Assembly (NCBI RefSeq): GCF_011605345.1 | Contig: NZ_JAAOXM010000013.1 | Coordinates: 124,001 to 188,000, forward strand | Direction: 5' to 3' | DNA: 64,000 bases | DNA from: Burkholderia sp. D-99 | GTDB taxonomy: Bacteria > Pseudomonadota > Gammaproteobacteria > Burkholderiales > Burkholderiaceae | In this document: positions 26,543 through 36,304 of the stretch, piece after piece | Position numbering within the stretch: the first letter of the stretch is position 1 | How the letters are laid out: each line of letters begins with the position of its first letter | The notes under the pieces: generated by a model | Databases searched by the model: none | Told to the model about the DNA's origin: nothing | The model's input: the letters and a program-made list of their open reading frames with translations, nothing else | Made by a program: the position numbers and the translations under genes

Positions 26543-27742
26543 ATGAATAACAATCGCTCCCTGTTGCGCCATGGGCTGGCGCCGTTCGCGCTGGCGGCCG
26601 TGCTGGCCCTAGCCGGATGTGGAAAGGGCGACAAGGACACCGCGCCGGAGGCCGCGAAACAGGCGACGGTCGTGACGGTGCGCCCGACGGCCGTGCCGAT
26701 GACCGTCGAATTGCCGGGCCGGCTCGACGCATACCGGCAGGCGGAAGTGCGTGCACGGGTCGCGGGCATCGTGACCGCACGCACCTACGAGGAAGGCCAG
26801 GAAGTGAAGCAGGGCGCGGTGCTGTTCCGCATCGATCCCGCGCCGCTGAGGGCCGCGCGCGACGCCGCGCAGGGCGCGCTCGCGAAGGCGCAGGCCGCCG
26901 CACTCGCGGCGAGCGACAAGCGCCGCCGTTACGAGGATCTCGTGCGCGATCGCGCGGTGAGCGAGCGCGACCACACCGAGGCCGTTGCCGGCGACACGCA
27001 GGCGAAGGCCGACGTGGCGTCCGCGAAGGCGGAACTCGCACGGGCGCAGTTGCAGCTCGACTATGCGACCGTCACCGCGCCGATCGCGGGCCGTGCGCGA
27101 CGCGCACTCGTGACCGAAGGCGCGCTCGTCGGCCAGGACCAGGCGACGCCGCTCACGACCGTCGAGCAGCTCGATCCGATCTACGTGAACTTCTCGCAGC
27201 CGGCCGCCGACGTCGACGCGCTGCGCCGCGCGGTGAAGAGCGGGCGCGCGACGGGCATTGCGCAGCACGACATTTCGGTGACGCTGCTGCGCGCCGACGG
27301 CACCGCGTATCCGCTGAAGGGCAAGCTGTTGTTCAGCGATCTCGCGGTCGATCCGACCACCGACACCGTCGCGATGCGCGCGCTGTTCCCGAATCCGGAG
27401 CGCGAGCTGCTGCCGGGCGCGTATGTACGGATCGCGCTCGATACGGCGGTCGACCAGCGGGCGATCCTGGTGCCGCGCGACGCGCTGCTGCGCACGGCCG
27501 ACCGCACGTCGGTACGCGTCGTCGGCACGAACGGCAAGGTCAAGGACGTCGAAGTCGCAGCCGACCAGATGAGCGGCCATGACTGGCGCATCACGCGCGG
27601 CCTCGCGGGTGGCGAGCGCGTGATCGTCGACGACGCCGCGCAGTTCGCGCCCGATACGGCCGTCAAGCCCGTCGAGAAGGCGCCGCCGTCGAAAGCGGCG
27701 CCGGCAGCGGCCGCTTCGCAGGCGGCCGCCCGTCAAACCTGA
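26543..27742 (+). CDS. amrA: RND efflux periplasmic adaptor (AmrA/AcrA-like lipoprotein)
   Basis: Membrane-fusion protein of 399 residues linking inner-membrane pump and outer-membrane channel. Lipoprotein signal ALAAVLALAGC with Cys near 28. The two barrel-sandwich (lipoyl) halves are visible: PGRLDAYRQAEVRARVAGIV and later LDYATVTAPIAGRARRALVT. Between them lies a short coiled-coil hairpin (DAAQGALAKAQAAALAASDK). The C-terminus is Ala/Pro-rich. First gene of amrA-amrB-oprA, 20 bp before amrB, with an operator just upstream. The family exports aminoglycosides and macrolides in Burkholderia; substrate range here is inferred. Confidence 0.92.
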   Translation: MNNNRSLLRHGLAPFALAAVLALAGCGKGDKDTAPEAAKQATVVTVRPTAVPMTVELPGRLDAYRQAEVRARVAGIVTARTYEEGQEVKQGAVLFRIDPAPLRAARDAAQGALAKAQAAALAASDKRRRYEDLVRDRAVSERDHTEAVAGDTQAKADVASAKAELARAQLQLDYATVTAPIAGRARRALVTEGALVGQDQATPLTTVEQLDPIYVNFSQPAADVDALRRAVKSGRATGIAQHDISVTLLRADGTAYPLKGKLLFSDLAVDPTTDTVAMRALFPNPERELLPGAYVRIALDTAVDQRAILVPRDALLRTADRTSVRVVGTNGKVKDVEVAADQMSGHDWRITRGLAGGERVIVDDAAQFAPDTAVKPVEKAPPSKAAPAAAASQAAARQT

Positions 27743-27762
27743 CCGGTTAACACCACACCACC

Positions 27763-30700
27763 ATGGCACGTTTCTTCATCGATCGCCCCGTCTTCGCGTG
27801 GGTGATTGCAATCTTCTTCATGCTGGGCGGCGCATTCGCGATCCGCGCGCTGCCCGTTGCGCAGTACCCGGACATCGCGCCGCCCGTCGTCAGCATCTAT
27901 GCGACGTACCCGGGCGCGTCCGCGCAGGTCGTCGAGGAATCGGTGACCGCGCTGATCGAGCGCGAAATGAACGGCGCGCCGGGGCTGATGTACACATCGG
28001 CCACCAGCAGCGCCGGGATGGCGTCGCTGTACCTGACGTTCAAGCAGGGCGTGAACGCCGATCTCGCGGCCGTCGAAGTGCAGAACCGGCTGAAAACGGT
28101 CGATGCGCGGCTGCCGGAACCGGTGCGGCGCGACGGCATCCAGGTCGAGAAGGCCGCCGACAACATCCAGCTCGTCGTGTCGCTTACGTCGGAAGACGGG
28201 CGGATGACCGACGTGCAGCTCGGCGAATATGCGTCGGCGAACGTCGTGCAGGCGCTGCGCCGCGTCGAGGGTGTCGGCAAGGTGCAGTTCTGGGGCGCCG
28301 AGTACGCGATGCGGATCTGGCCCGACCCGGTGAAGATGGCCGGGCACGGCCTCACCGCGTCGGATATCGCGTCGGCGGTGCGTGCGCACAATGCACGCGT
28401 GACGATCGGCGACATCGGCCGCACCGCGGTGCCGGCCAGCGCGCCGATCGCGGCGACCGTGTTCGCCGATGCGCCGCTGAAGACGCCGGCCGACTTCGGC
28501 GCGATCGCGCTGCGCACGCAGGCCGACGGCTCCGCGCTGACTCTGCGCGACGTCGCACGCATCGAGTTCGGCGGCAACGACTACAACTACCCGTCGTACG
28601 TGAACGGCAAGGTCGCGACCGGGATGGGCATCAAGCTCGCGCCGGGCTCGAACGCGGTGTCCACCGAGAAGCGCGTGCGCGCGACGATGGACGAGCTGTC
28701 CGCGTATTTCCCGCCGGGCGTGAAGTACCAGATCCCGTACGAGACGTCGTCGTTCGTGCGCGTGTCGATGAACAAGGTCGTCACGACGCTGATCGAGGCC
28801 GGCGTGCTCGTGTTCCTCGTGATGTTCCTGTTCATGCAGAACCTGCGCGCGACGCTGATCCCGACGCTCGTCGTGCCGGTCGCGCTCGCGGGCACGTTCG
28901 GCGTGATGTATGCGGCCGGCTTCTCGATCAACGTGCTGACGATGTTCGGGATGGTGCTCGCGATCGGCATCCTCGTCGACGATGCGATCGTCGTGGTCGA
29001 GAACGTCGAGCGGCTGATGGTCGAGGAGGGCCTTGGGCCCTACGACGCGACCGTCAAGGCGATGAAGCAGATCAGCGGCGCGATCGTCGGGATCACCGTG
29101 GTGCTGACGTCGGTGTTCGTGCCGATGGCATTCTTCGGCGGCGCGGTGGGCAACATCTACCGGCAGTTCGCGCTGTCGCTCGCGGTGTCGATCGGCTTCT
29201 CGGCCTTCCTCGCGCTGTCGCTCACACCCGCACTGTGCGCGACGCTGCTCAAGCCCGTGTCCGGCGATCACCACGAGAAGCGCGGCTTCTTCGGCTGGTT
29301 CAACCGCTTCGTCGCGCGTTCGACCCAGCGCTATGCGACGCGTGTCGGCAAGATGCTGAAGAAGCCGGTGCGCTGGCTCGTCGTGTACGGCGCGCTGACC
29401 GCGGCTGCGGCGCTGATGCTCACGCAACTGCCGACCGCGTTCCTGCCGGACGAGGACCAGGGCAACTTCATGGTGATGGTGATCCGGCCGCAAGGCACGC
29501 CGCTCGCGGAAACGATGCAGAGCGTACGCGAGGTCGAGTCGTATATCCGCAAGGACGAACCGGCTGCGTACACGTTCGCGCTCGGCGGCTTCAACCTGTA
29601 CGGCGAAGGGCCGAACGGCGGGATGATCTTCGTCACGCTGAAGAACTGGAAGGACCGCAAGGCCGAGCGCGATCACGTGCAGTCGATCGTCGCGCGTATC
29701 AACGAGCGCTTCACGGGCACGCCGAACACGACGGTGTTCGCGATGAACTCGCCGGCGCTGCCCGATCTCGGTTCGTCGAGCGGTTTCGACTTCCGGCTGC
29801 AGAACCGCGGCGGGCTCGATTACGCGACGTTCAGCGCCGCGCGCGAGCAGCTGCTCGGGGCGGGCCACAAGGATCCGGCGTTGACCGACCTGATGTTCGC
29901 CGGCACGCAGGACGCGCCGCAGCTGAAGCTCGATATCGATCGCGCGAAGGCGTCGGCGCTCGGCGTGTCGATGGACGAGATCAACACAACGCTCGCGGTG
30001 ATGTTCGGCTCCGACTATATCGGTGACTTCATGCACGGCACGCAGGTGCGGCGTGTGGTCGTGCAGGCCGACGGGCTGCACCGGCTCGATCCGGACGACG
30101 TGAAGAAGCTGCGCGTGCGCAACGCGCGCGGCGAGATGGTGCCGCTCGCGGCGTTCACGACGCTGCACTGGACGATGGGGCCGCCGCAGCTCACGCGCTA
30201 CAACGGCTATCCGTCGTTCACGATCAACGGCTCGGCCGCGGCAGGCCACAGTAGCGGCGAGGCGATGACCGCGATCGAGCAACTCGCCGCGAAGCTGCCG
30301 GCCGGCATCGGCTACTCGTGGTCGGGGCAGTCGTTCGAGGAGCGGCTGTCGGGCGCGCAGGCGCCGATGCTGTTCGCGCTGTCGGTGCTCGTCGTGTTCC
30401 TCGCGCTCGCGGCGCTCTACGAGAGCTGGTCGATTCCGTTCGCGGTAATGCTGGTCGTGCCGCTCGGCGTGATCGGCGCGGTGCTTGGCGTCACGCTGCG
30501 GATGATGCCGAACGACATCTACTTCAAGGTGGGGCTGATCGCGACGATCGGGCTTTCCGCGAAGAACGCGATCCTGATCGTCGAAGTCGCGAAGGACCTG
30601 GTCGCGCAGCGCATGTCGCTCGTCGACGCGGCGCTCGAGGCCGCGCGCCTGCGGTTGCGGCCGATCGTGATGACGTCGCTCGCGTTCGGCGTCGGTGTGC

Positions 30701-30900
30701 TGCCGCTCGCGTTCGCGTCGGGCGCCGCGTCCGGCGCGCAGATGGCGATCGGCACCGGCGTGCTGGGCGGCGTGATCACGGCGACCGTGCTCGCAGTGTT
30801 CCTCGTCCCGCTGTTTTTCGTGATCGTCGGCCGCCTGTTCGACGTCGGCCCGCGCCGGCGCGGCGGGACGCAGCCGGCGACGATGGAGGGTTCTCAATGA
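27763..30900 (+). CDS. amrB: RND efflux pump, inner-membrane transporter (AmrB/AcrB-like)
   Basis: Proton-driven HAE1-type drug exporter of 1045 residues, the usual size. N-terminus MARFFIDRPVFAWVIAIFFM, with the first periplasmic porter domain (QYPDIAPPVVSIYATYPGAS) after it. The proton-relay Asp pair is in GMVLAIGILVDDAIVVVENV at about residues 396-415. The second half starts near KKPVRWLVVYGALTAAAALM, and AALYESWSIPFAVMLVVPLG marks the distal membrane bundle. The stop overlaps the start of the outer-membrane gene (ATGA), so the pump and channel are co-translated. Probable substrates are aminoglycosides/macrolides by homology to AmrAB-OprA. Confidence 0.94.
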   Translation: MARFFIDRPVFAWVIAIFFMLGGAFAIRALPVAQYPDIAPPVVSIYATYPGASAQVVEESVTALIEREMNGAPGLMYTSATSSAGMASLYLTFKQGVNADLAAVEVQNRLKTVDARLPEPVRRDGIQVEKAADNIQLVVSLTSEDGRMTDVQLGEYASANVVQALRRVEGVGKVQFWGAEYAMRIWPDPVKMAGHGLTASDIASAVRAHNARVTIGDIGRTAVPASAPIAATVFADAPLKTPADFGAIALRTQADGSALTLRDVARIEFGGNDYNYPSYVNGKVATGMGIKLAPGSNAVSTEKRVRATMDELSAYFPPGVKYQIPYETSSFVRVSMNKVVTTLIEAGVLVFLVMFLFMQNLRATLIPTLVVPVALAGTFGVMYAAGFSINVLTMFGMVLAIGILVDDAIVVVENVERLMVEEGLGPYDATVKAMKQISGAIVGITVVLTSVFVPMAFFGGAVGNIYRQFALSLAVSIGFSAFLALSLTPALCATLLKPVSGDHHEKRGFFGWFNRFVARSTQRYATRVGKMLKKPVRWLVVYGALTAAAALMLTQLPTAFLPDEDQGNFMVMVIRPQGTPLAETMQSVREVESYIRKDEPAAYTFALGGFNLYGEGPNGGMIFVTLKNWKDRKAERDHVQSIVARINERFTGTPNTTVFAMNSPALPDLGSSSGFDFRLQNRGGLDYATFSAAREQLLGAGHKDPALTDLMFAGTQDAPQLKLDIDRAKASALGVSMDEINTTLAVMFGSDYIGDFMHGTQVRRVVVQADGLHRLDPDDVKKLRVRNARGEMVPLAAFTTLHWTMGPPQLTRYNGYPSFTINGSAAAGHSSGEAMTAIEQLAAKLPAGIGYSWSGQSFEERLSGAQAPMLFALSVLVVFLALAALYESWSIPFAVMLVVPLGVIGAVLGVTLRMMPNDIYFKVGLIATIGLSAKNAILIVEVAKDLVAQRMSLVDAALEAARLRLRPIVMTSLAFGVGVLPLAFASGAASGAQMAIGTGVLGGVITATVLAVFLVPLFFVIVGRLFDVGPRRRGGTQPATMEGSQ

Positions 30901-32366
30901 TGTTTGCGCTGAATGCACGCGCCGCGCGGCGGGTTCAGGTTGCGCTGGCCGCCGCGCTCGCGCTGGCCGGCTGCACGCTCGCACCGCGTTACGAGCGGCC
31001 GGCGGCGCCCGTGCCGGCGACCTATGCGCCGGTCGATGGCAGTGCCGCGCCGGCGGCGGCCTCGACAACGCCCGCCGATGCCGCGTTGCTCGACGACTGG
31101 CGCACGTACTTTACCGATGCGGCGCTGCAGGCGTGGATCGACGCGGCGCTCGAGAACAACCGCGACCTGCGGGTCGCGGCCGGCCGGCTCGAGGAAGCGC
31201 GCGCGCTGTACGGCGTGCAGCGTGCGGATCGGATGCCGTCGGTCGATGCGAATCTGGGCTATGACCGTGCGCGCCAGTACGACCCGGTCGTGCGCGAAAG
31301 TGCGATCAGCGGGCTGTATCGTGCGGGCGTCGGCGTCAGTGCATACGAGCTCGACCTGTTCGGCCGCGTGCGCAGCCTGTCCGACGCGGCGCTCGCCGAG
31401 TATTTCGCGACGGCCGACGCGCAACGCACGGTTCGCATCGGCGTGATCGCCGACGTGGCGGGCGCGTACGTCTCGGAGCGCTCGCTGCACGAGCAGCTCG
31501 CGCTGGCGCAGCGCACGCTGGATGCGCGCGAACGCATGGCCGCGCTCACGCAGCGCCGTTATGCGGCCGGCACGAGCGACGCGATCGAGCTGCGCTCGGC
31601 CGAGATGCTGGTGGCATCCGCGCGCGCGTCGCAGGCCGCGCTGCAGCGCGAGCATGCGCAGTCCGTGCGGGCGCTGCAGTTGCTCGCGGGCGACTTCGCG
31701 CGCAACGTGCCCGGCGACACGACCGCGCTCGACACGCTGTCGATCGCGCCCGTGGCGCCCGGCGCACCGAGTGCGCTGCTCGAACGGCGGCCGGACATCC
31801 GGCAGGCGGAGGCGCGGCTCAAGGCCGCCAACGCGCAGATCGGCGCCGCGCGCGCGGCGTTCTTCCCGCGCATCACGCTGACGAGCGACTACGGCTCGGT
31901 GAGCGATGCGTTCTCGAGCCTGTTTACCGGCGGCACCAGCGTGTGGACGTTCGCGCCGCGCATCACGTTGCCGATCTTCGCGGGCGGACGCAACCGCGCG
32001 AACCTCGACGTCGCGAACGCGCGCAAGCACATCGCGGTAGCCGATTACGAGAAGACGGTGCAAACCGCGTTCCGTGAAGTGGCCGACGCATTCGCCGCGC
32101 GCGACTGGATCGATCGCCAGCTCGCCGCGCAGCAGGACGTGTATGCGGCGGACGGCGCGCGGTTGAAGCTCGCGGAACGCCGCTACGCGGGCGGCGTCGC
32201 GACGTATCTCGAACTGCTCGACGCGCAGCGCAGCACGTACGAGTCGGGGCAGGAGCTGATCCGGCTCAAGCAGCTCAGGCTCGCGAATGCGATCACGCTG
32301 TATCGCGCGCTCGGCGGCGGCTGGTCGCCGGCGTCGGCGTCGGCGGAGGTCGCGGCTTCCGCGTAG
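30897..32366 (+). CDS. oprA: Outer-membrane efflux channel lipoprotein (OprA/NodT family)
   Basis: TolC-like outer-membrane factor of 489 residues. Signal peptide and lipobox ALAGC near residue 24 show a lipid-anchored NodT-type protein (ALALAGCTLAPRYERPAAPV). The two repeated helical-barrel halves are visible (DLRVAAGRLEEARALYGVQR; PDIRQAEARLKAANAQIGAA). It starts with ATGATG, the first ATG overlapping the amrB stop. No strong terminator with a T-run was found after it, only hairpin-forming sequence around 32402-32440. Confidence 0.92.
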   Translation: MMFALNARAARRVQVALAAALALAGCTLAPRYERPAAPVPATYAPVDGSAAPAAASTTPADAALLDDWRTYFTDAALQAWIDAALENNRDLRVAAGRLEEARALYGVQRADRMPSVDANLGYDRARQYDPVVRESAISGLYRAGVGVSAYELDLFGRVRSLSDAALAEYFATADAQRTVRIGVIADVAGAYVSERSLHEQLALAQRTLDARERMAALTQRRYAAGTSDAIELRSAEMLVASARASQAALQREHAQSVRALQLLAGDFARNVPGDTTALDTLSIAPVAPGAPSALLERRPDIRQAEARLKAANAQIGAARAAFFPRITLTSDYGSVSDAFSSLFTGGTSVWTFAPRITLPIFAGGRNRANLDVANARKHIAVADYEKTVQTAFREVADAFAARDWIDRQLAAQQDVYAADGARLKLAERRYAGGVATYLELLDAQRSTYESGQELIRLKQLRLANAITLYRALGGGWSPASASAEVAASA

Positions 32367-33203
32367 TGCCCGTCGCCTGACGCAGCAGCGCGTCGGGCGG
32401 CATGACGGCGGCGGTACGCTTCGGCGTGCTGCCGCCGCTTCCCTCGATCCATACCGCTGTTCCAGCGATATCTTTTCCCACTGACAGGCCGGCCAGGACG
32501 TTTTTCATCCTGCAGCAACGCGCACGTGCGCGTTCCGGAACAGCTGTCGTCTTGCGACCGCTCGTGTCGCAATTCCGCGCAAACGTGTGCGGGTCATTTT
32601 TCCTTCTTTCTCCCATGCGATGCGGTCCGGATGTCGGGTTCCGGCGACCGCTCATGCGTGCGATTTACGATTCGGAATTGACAATCGAATTAACCATATA
32701 TCGGAAATAATGAGGGCGGCAAAGTGTCGCAGTAAAACGTTTGTATTCGGGTCGCAATCGTTTGCGCGAAAAAATTGAATTGATTGAATCGCGGGTTAAT
32801 TTCCTGTTTGTTGAAAATGATTTGATATTGGCGTTGTCGAATGGCAACGATGGCGGCGCTGGACAATGTTTTGTCCTTTTTCGGGCGGATCTTGCGGGAG
32901 TCAATGCCAGCAAGGATGAGCGGGGCGGTGGCGACTATCTGTCGAAAATATCTTTAATCTTCAATTGCTTCCGGAAAATAAAAAAGGACTGCGGATAAAA
33001 ATGACGTGATTGAAAATCGACAGGAAAGAATGTGGATTTAGAGGGCTGAATCGGACATTGTCAGATGCATTTGACAATGATTTACAGAAAACTTTCACGA
33101 TTATCTCGATAATGCCGCCTCGTGACGGACGGGAGCCAACCACACGCTGCCGTTTGTGTCCGCCACGTCATCTATTCCATTTGCAGTCCTTACGGGAAAC
33201 GTC
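32367..33203. other. Intergenic region with AT-rich patch before the fimbrial operon
   Basis: No gene can be supported in these 837 bases; the short open frames lack any family signature. The first 290 bases have chromosomal composition and include an 18-bp perfect palindrome (32517-32534, arms AACGCGCAC / GTGCGCGTT) and an imperfect hairpin near 32407-32440. From about 32660 to 33110 the sequence becomes strikingly AT-rich, unlike the flanks. This patch ends some 90 bp before the pilin gene and is the expected place for the fimbrial promoter and for binding of an H-NS-like silencer. Confidence 0.5.
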
Positions 33204-33716
33204 ATGAAAAAATCCATCCTGACCGCTGTCGCACTCGCGGCCCTGTCGACCTCGGCCTTCGCAGCGGGCACCGGCACGATCAACTTCACGGGCGAGATCG
33301 TCGCGGGCGCATGCGGCATCGATTCGGGCTCGGTCAACCAGACCGTCAACCTCGGCAAGGTGCCGACCAACGTGTTCAAGCAGGCTGGCGACAAGTCCAC
33401 GCCGACCAACTTCGACATCAAGCTGACCGACTGCGACACGAGCGTCGCACAGAACGCGTACTTCACGTTCACGGGCACGTCGAGCGCGGGCCAGCCGAAG
33501 CTGCTCGCGACGATCGGTTCGGCGACCAACGTCGGCATCCGCCTGCAGGCAGCATCGGGCGAATACCTCGACAACGGCGCCGAGCAGAAGGCACCGACCG
33601 TGCTGCAAAACGGCACGAACGTCGCGCGCTTCGCAGCAATGTACGAAGCGACCGCAGCAGGCGTGACGCCGGGTACCGCCGAAGGCGTGGCGAACTTCAC
33701 GGTCCGCTACCAGTAA
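33204..33716 (+). CDS. fimA: Type 1 fimbrial major subunit (pilin)
   Basis: Secreted structural pilin, 170 residues. Signal peptide MKKSILTAVALAALSTSAFA, then the mature domain AGTGTINFTGEIVAGACGID. The disulfide pair is visible (Cys in GACGID and in LTDCDTS). The chain ends AEGVANFTVRYQ, with the penultimate Tyr and alternating hydrophobics of the beta-zipper read by the chaperone. First gene of the pilin-usher-chaperone-adhesin operon; a palindromic attenuator directly after it should make the pilin the most abundant product. The start at 33204 is fixed by the signal peptide. The symbol is generic. Confidence 0.92.
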   Translation: MKKSILTAVALAALSTSAFAAGTGTINFTGEIVAGACGIDSGSVNQTVNLGKVPTNVFKQAGDKSTPTNFDIKLTDCDTSVAQNAYFTFTGTSSAGQPKLLATIGSATNVGIRLQAASGEYLDNGAEQKAPTVLQNGTNVARFAAMYEATAAGVTPGTAEGVANFTVRYQ

Positions 33717-33729
33717 GCCGCCGTACCGG

Positions 33730-33766
33730 GGAAGGGTGCGCGCACCCTTCCTCGTTCGTTTTTCCT
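33730..33766 (+). terminator. Attenuator between pilin and usher genes
   Basis: A perfect 22-bp palindrome 33730-33751 (arms GGAAGGGTGCG / CGCACCCTTCC), effective loop CGCG, followed by TCGTTCGTTTTTCC. It lies 14 bp after the pilin stop and before the usher. Partial termination would give excess pilin over usher and chaperone. Confidence 0.75.
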
Positions 33767-33801
33767 CTTTTTCCCCCTCGTTGGACTTCCGGTAGCGCCG
33801 C

Positions 33802-36288
33802 GTGCGAATCAGACATTCCTTCCTTTGCGTCTCCGTGCTGGTTGTCGGCAGCCAGAGCCATGCGACGGAATTCAATTCGTCGTTCCTGAACATCGACGGC
33901 TCGAACAATGTCGACCTGTCGCAGTTCTCGCAGGCGGACTTCACGCTTCCGGGCGAGTACATGCTCGACGTACAGGTCAACGACCTGTTCTACGGGCTGC
34001 AGGCGATCGAGTTCATCGCCGTCGACGCGTCGGGGGCAGGCAAACCGTGCCTGCGTCCGGAACTCGTCGCGCAGTTCGGGTTGAAGCCGTCGCTCCTGAA
34101 GGACCTGCCGCGCTTCCAGGGCGGACGTTGCGTCGACCTCGGCGCGATCGAGGGGGCGACCGTGCGCTACCTGAAAAGCGACGGGCGGCTCAAGGTCACG
34201 ATTCCGCAAGCTGCGCTCGAGTTCACCGATACGACCTACCTGCCGCCGTCGCGGTGGTCAGAAGGGATTCCGGGCGCGATGCTCGACTATCGCGTGATCG
34301 CGAACACGAACCGCAACTTCGGCACGGGCGGTAGCCAGACGAATTCGATCCAGGCCTACGGGACGGTTGGCGCGAACTGGGATGCATGGCGCTTTCGCGG
34401 CGACTACCAGGCGCAATCGAACGTGGGCAATACGGCCTACGCGGACCGCACGTTCCGCTTCAGCCGGCTTTACGCATTTCGTGCGCTGCCGTCGATCCAG
34501 TCGACGGTGACGTTCGGCGACGACTACCTGACCTCCGACATTTTCGACACGTTCGCGCTGACGGGTGCGTCGATCCGCAGCGACGACCGCATGCTGCCGC
34601 CTTCGCTGCGCGGCTATGCGCCGCTGATCTCGGGCGTCGCGCGCACCAACGCAACCGTGACCGTGTCCCAGGCAGGCCGCGTGCTGTACGTGACGCGCGT
34701 GTCGCCGGGCGCCTTCGCACTGCAGAACATCAACACGAGCGTGCAGGGCACGCTCGACGTTGCAGTCGAGGAAGAGGACGGCAGCGTGCAGCGCTTCCAG
34801 GTGACGACGGCCGCCGTGCCGTTCCTCGCGCGCGCCGGGCAATTGCGCTACAAGGCCGCCGTCGGCAAGCCGCGGCTCTTTGGCGGCGCCGGCATCACGC
34901 CGTTCTTCGGATTCGGTGAAATCGCCTACGGCCTGCCGTTCGACGTCACCGCGTATGGCGGTTTCATCGCCGCGTCGGGCTATACGTCGATCGCGCTCGG
35001 CGTGGGCCGCGATTTCGGCGCGTTCGGTGCGCTGTCGGCCGACGTCACGCATGCGCGGGCGAAGCTGTGGTGGAACGGAGCGACGCGCAACGGCAACTCG
35101 TACCGCATCAACTATTCGAAGCACTTCGACGGGCTCGATGCCGACGTGCGTTTCTTCGGCTATCGCTTCTCCGAGCGCGAATACACGAACTTCGCGCAGT
35201 TCTCGGGCGACCCGACCGCGTACGGCCTCGCCAACAGCAAGCAGCGCTATTCGGCGACGCTGTCGAAGCGCTTCGGCGACACGTCGACCTATTTTTCCTA
35301 CGACCAGACGACCTACTGGCAACGTGCGAACGAGCAGCGCGTCGGCCTCACGCTGACGCGGGCGTTCTCGATCGGCACGCTGCGCAACCTGAACGTGAGC
35401 GTGTCGGCCTTCCGCACGCAGAGCGCCGGTGCGAGCGGCAACCAGGTCTCGGTCACCGCGACGTTGCCGATCGGCGGCCGCCACACCGTCACGTCGAACC
35501 TGACGACGGGCAGCGGCAGTACCAGCGTGAACGCGGGCTACATCTACGACGATCCGGATGGCCGCACCTACCAGGTCAACGCGGGCGCGACCGACGGACG
35601 TGCGTCGGCGAACGCGAGCTACCGGCAGCGCTCGTCGGCGTATCAGCTGACCGCGCAGGCGTCGACGCTCGCCAATGCGTATGCGGCCGCGTCGCTCGAA
35701 GTCGACGGCTCGTTCGTCGCGACGCAATACGGCGTCTCGGCGCACTCGAACGGCAATGCGGGCGACACGCGGCTGCTGGTATCGACCGACGGCGTGCCCG
35801 ATGTGCCGCTGTCCGGCACGCTCTCGCATACCGACTCGCGCGGTTATGCGGTGCTCGACGGCATCTCGCCGTACAACGTCTACGACGCGACCGTCAACGT
35901 CGAGAAGCTGCCGCTCGAAGTGCAGGTGTCGAACCCGATCCAGCGCATGGTGCTGACCGACGGCGCGATCGGCTTCGTGAAGTTCTCCGCCGCGCGCGGC
36001 AGCAACCTGTACCTGACGCTGACCGACCCGGCCGGCAAGCCGCTGCCGTTCGGTGCGTCGGTGCAGGACATGGCGAACGGCAAGGAACTCGGCATCGTCG
36101 GCGAGGGCGGCGCGGCGTTCCTGACCCAGGTTCAACCGAAATCCATGCTGGCGGTGCGTGCGGGCGAACGCACGCTGTGCACGATCGACACGCTGCCGAA
36201 CCAGCTCCAACTCGAAGGCACGCCGATCCCGGTGACGTGCCAGACGCCCGGCGAGTCGCACGCAGCGGCCGCACGGGTCGAACGATGA
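33802..36288 (+). CDS. Fimbrial outer-membrane usher (FimD/PapC family)
   Basis: Outer-membrane assembly platform of 828 residues. Signal peptide MRIRHSFLCVSVLVVGSQSH then mature TEFNSSFLNIDGSNNVDLSQ, matching the FNxxFL start of ushers. The N-terminal chaperone-binding domain runs to about 140. It is followed by the beta-barrel with the plug (RGYAPLISGVARTNATVTVS near 270), and the C-terminal domains (NPIQRMVLTDGAIGFVKFSA; PFGASVQDMANGKELGIVGE). The start is GTG at 33802, giving a proper signal peptide. 16 bp before the chaperone gene. Confidence 0.93.
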   Translation: MRIRHSFLCVSVLVVGSQSHATEFNSSFLNIDGSNNVDLSQFSQADFTLPGEYMLDVQVNDLFYGLQAIEFIAVDASGAGKPCLRPELVAQFGLKPSLLKDLPRFQGGRCVDLGAIEGATVRYLKSDGRLKVTIPQAALEFTDTTYLPPSRWSEGIPGAMLDYRVIANTNRNFGTGGSQTNSIQAYGTVGANWDAWRFRGDYQAQSNVGNTAYADRTFRFSRLYAFRALPSIQSTVTFGDDYLTSDIFDTFALTGASIRSDDRMLPPSLRGYAPLISGVARTNATVTVSQAGRVLYVTRVSPGAFALQNINTSVQGTLDVAVEEEDGSVQRFQVTTAAVPFLARAGQLRYKAAVGKPRLFGGAGITPFFGFGEIAYGLPFDVTAYGGFIAASGYTSIALGVGRDFGAFGALSADVTHARAKLWWNGATRNGNSYRINYSKHFDGLDADVRFFGYRFSEREYTNFAQFSGDPTAYGLANSKQRYSATLSKRFGDTSTYFSYDQTTYWQRANEQRVGLTLTRAFSIGTLRNLNVSVSAFRTQSAGASGNQVSVTATLPIGGRHTVTSNLTTGSGSTSVNAGYIYDDPDGRTYQVNAGATDGRASANASYRQRSSAYQLTAQASTLANAYAAASLEVDGSFVATQYGVSAHSNGNAGDTRLLVSTDGVPDVPLSGTLSHTDSRGYAVLDGISPYNVYDATVNVEKLPLEVQVSNPIQRMVLTDGAIGFVKFSAARGSNLYLTLTDPAGKPLPFGASVQDMANGKELGIVGEGGAAFLTQVQPKSMLAVRAGERTLCTIDTLPNQLQLEGTPIPVTCQTPGESHAAAARVER

Positions 36289-36304
36289 ATTCACGGATCC
36301 AGCG

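Noticed and set aside
27733..31068. A 1111-codon minus-strand frame opposite the RND pump gene
   Set aside because: Composition typical of antisense shadow; amrB on the plus strand is complete with all RND motifs.
32402..32710. Plus-strand frame of about 102 codons after oprA
   Set aside because: No signature, no Shine-Dalgarno, and it runs across hairpins and a palindrome.
32741..32998. Small plus-strand frame of about 85 codons in the AT-rich patch
   Set aside because: TTG start, no ribosome site and no family signature; AT-rich DNA has such frames by chance less often than GC-rich, so it was examined, but support is too thin.
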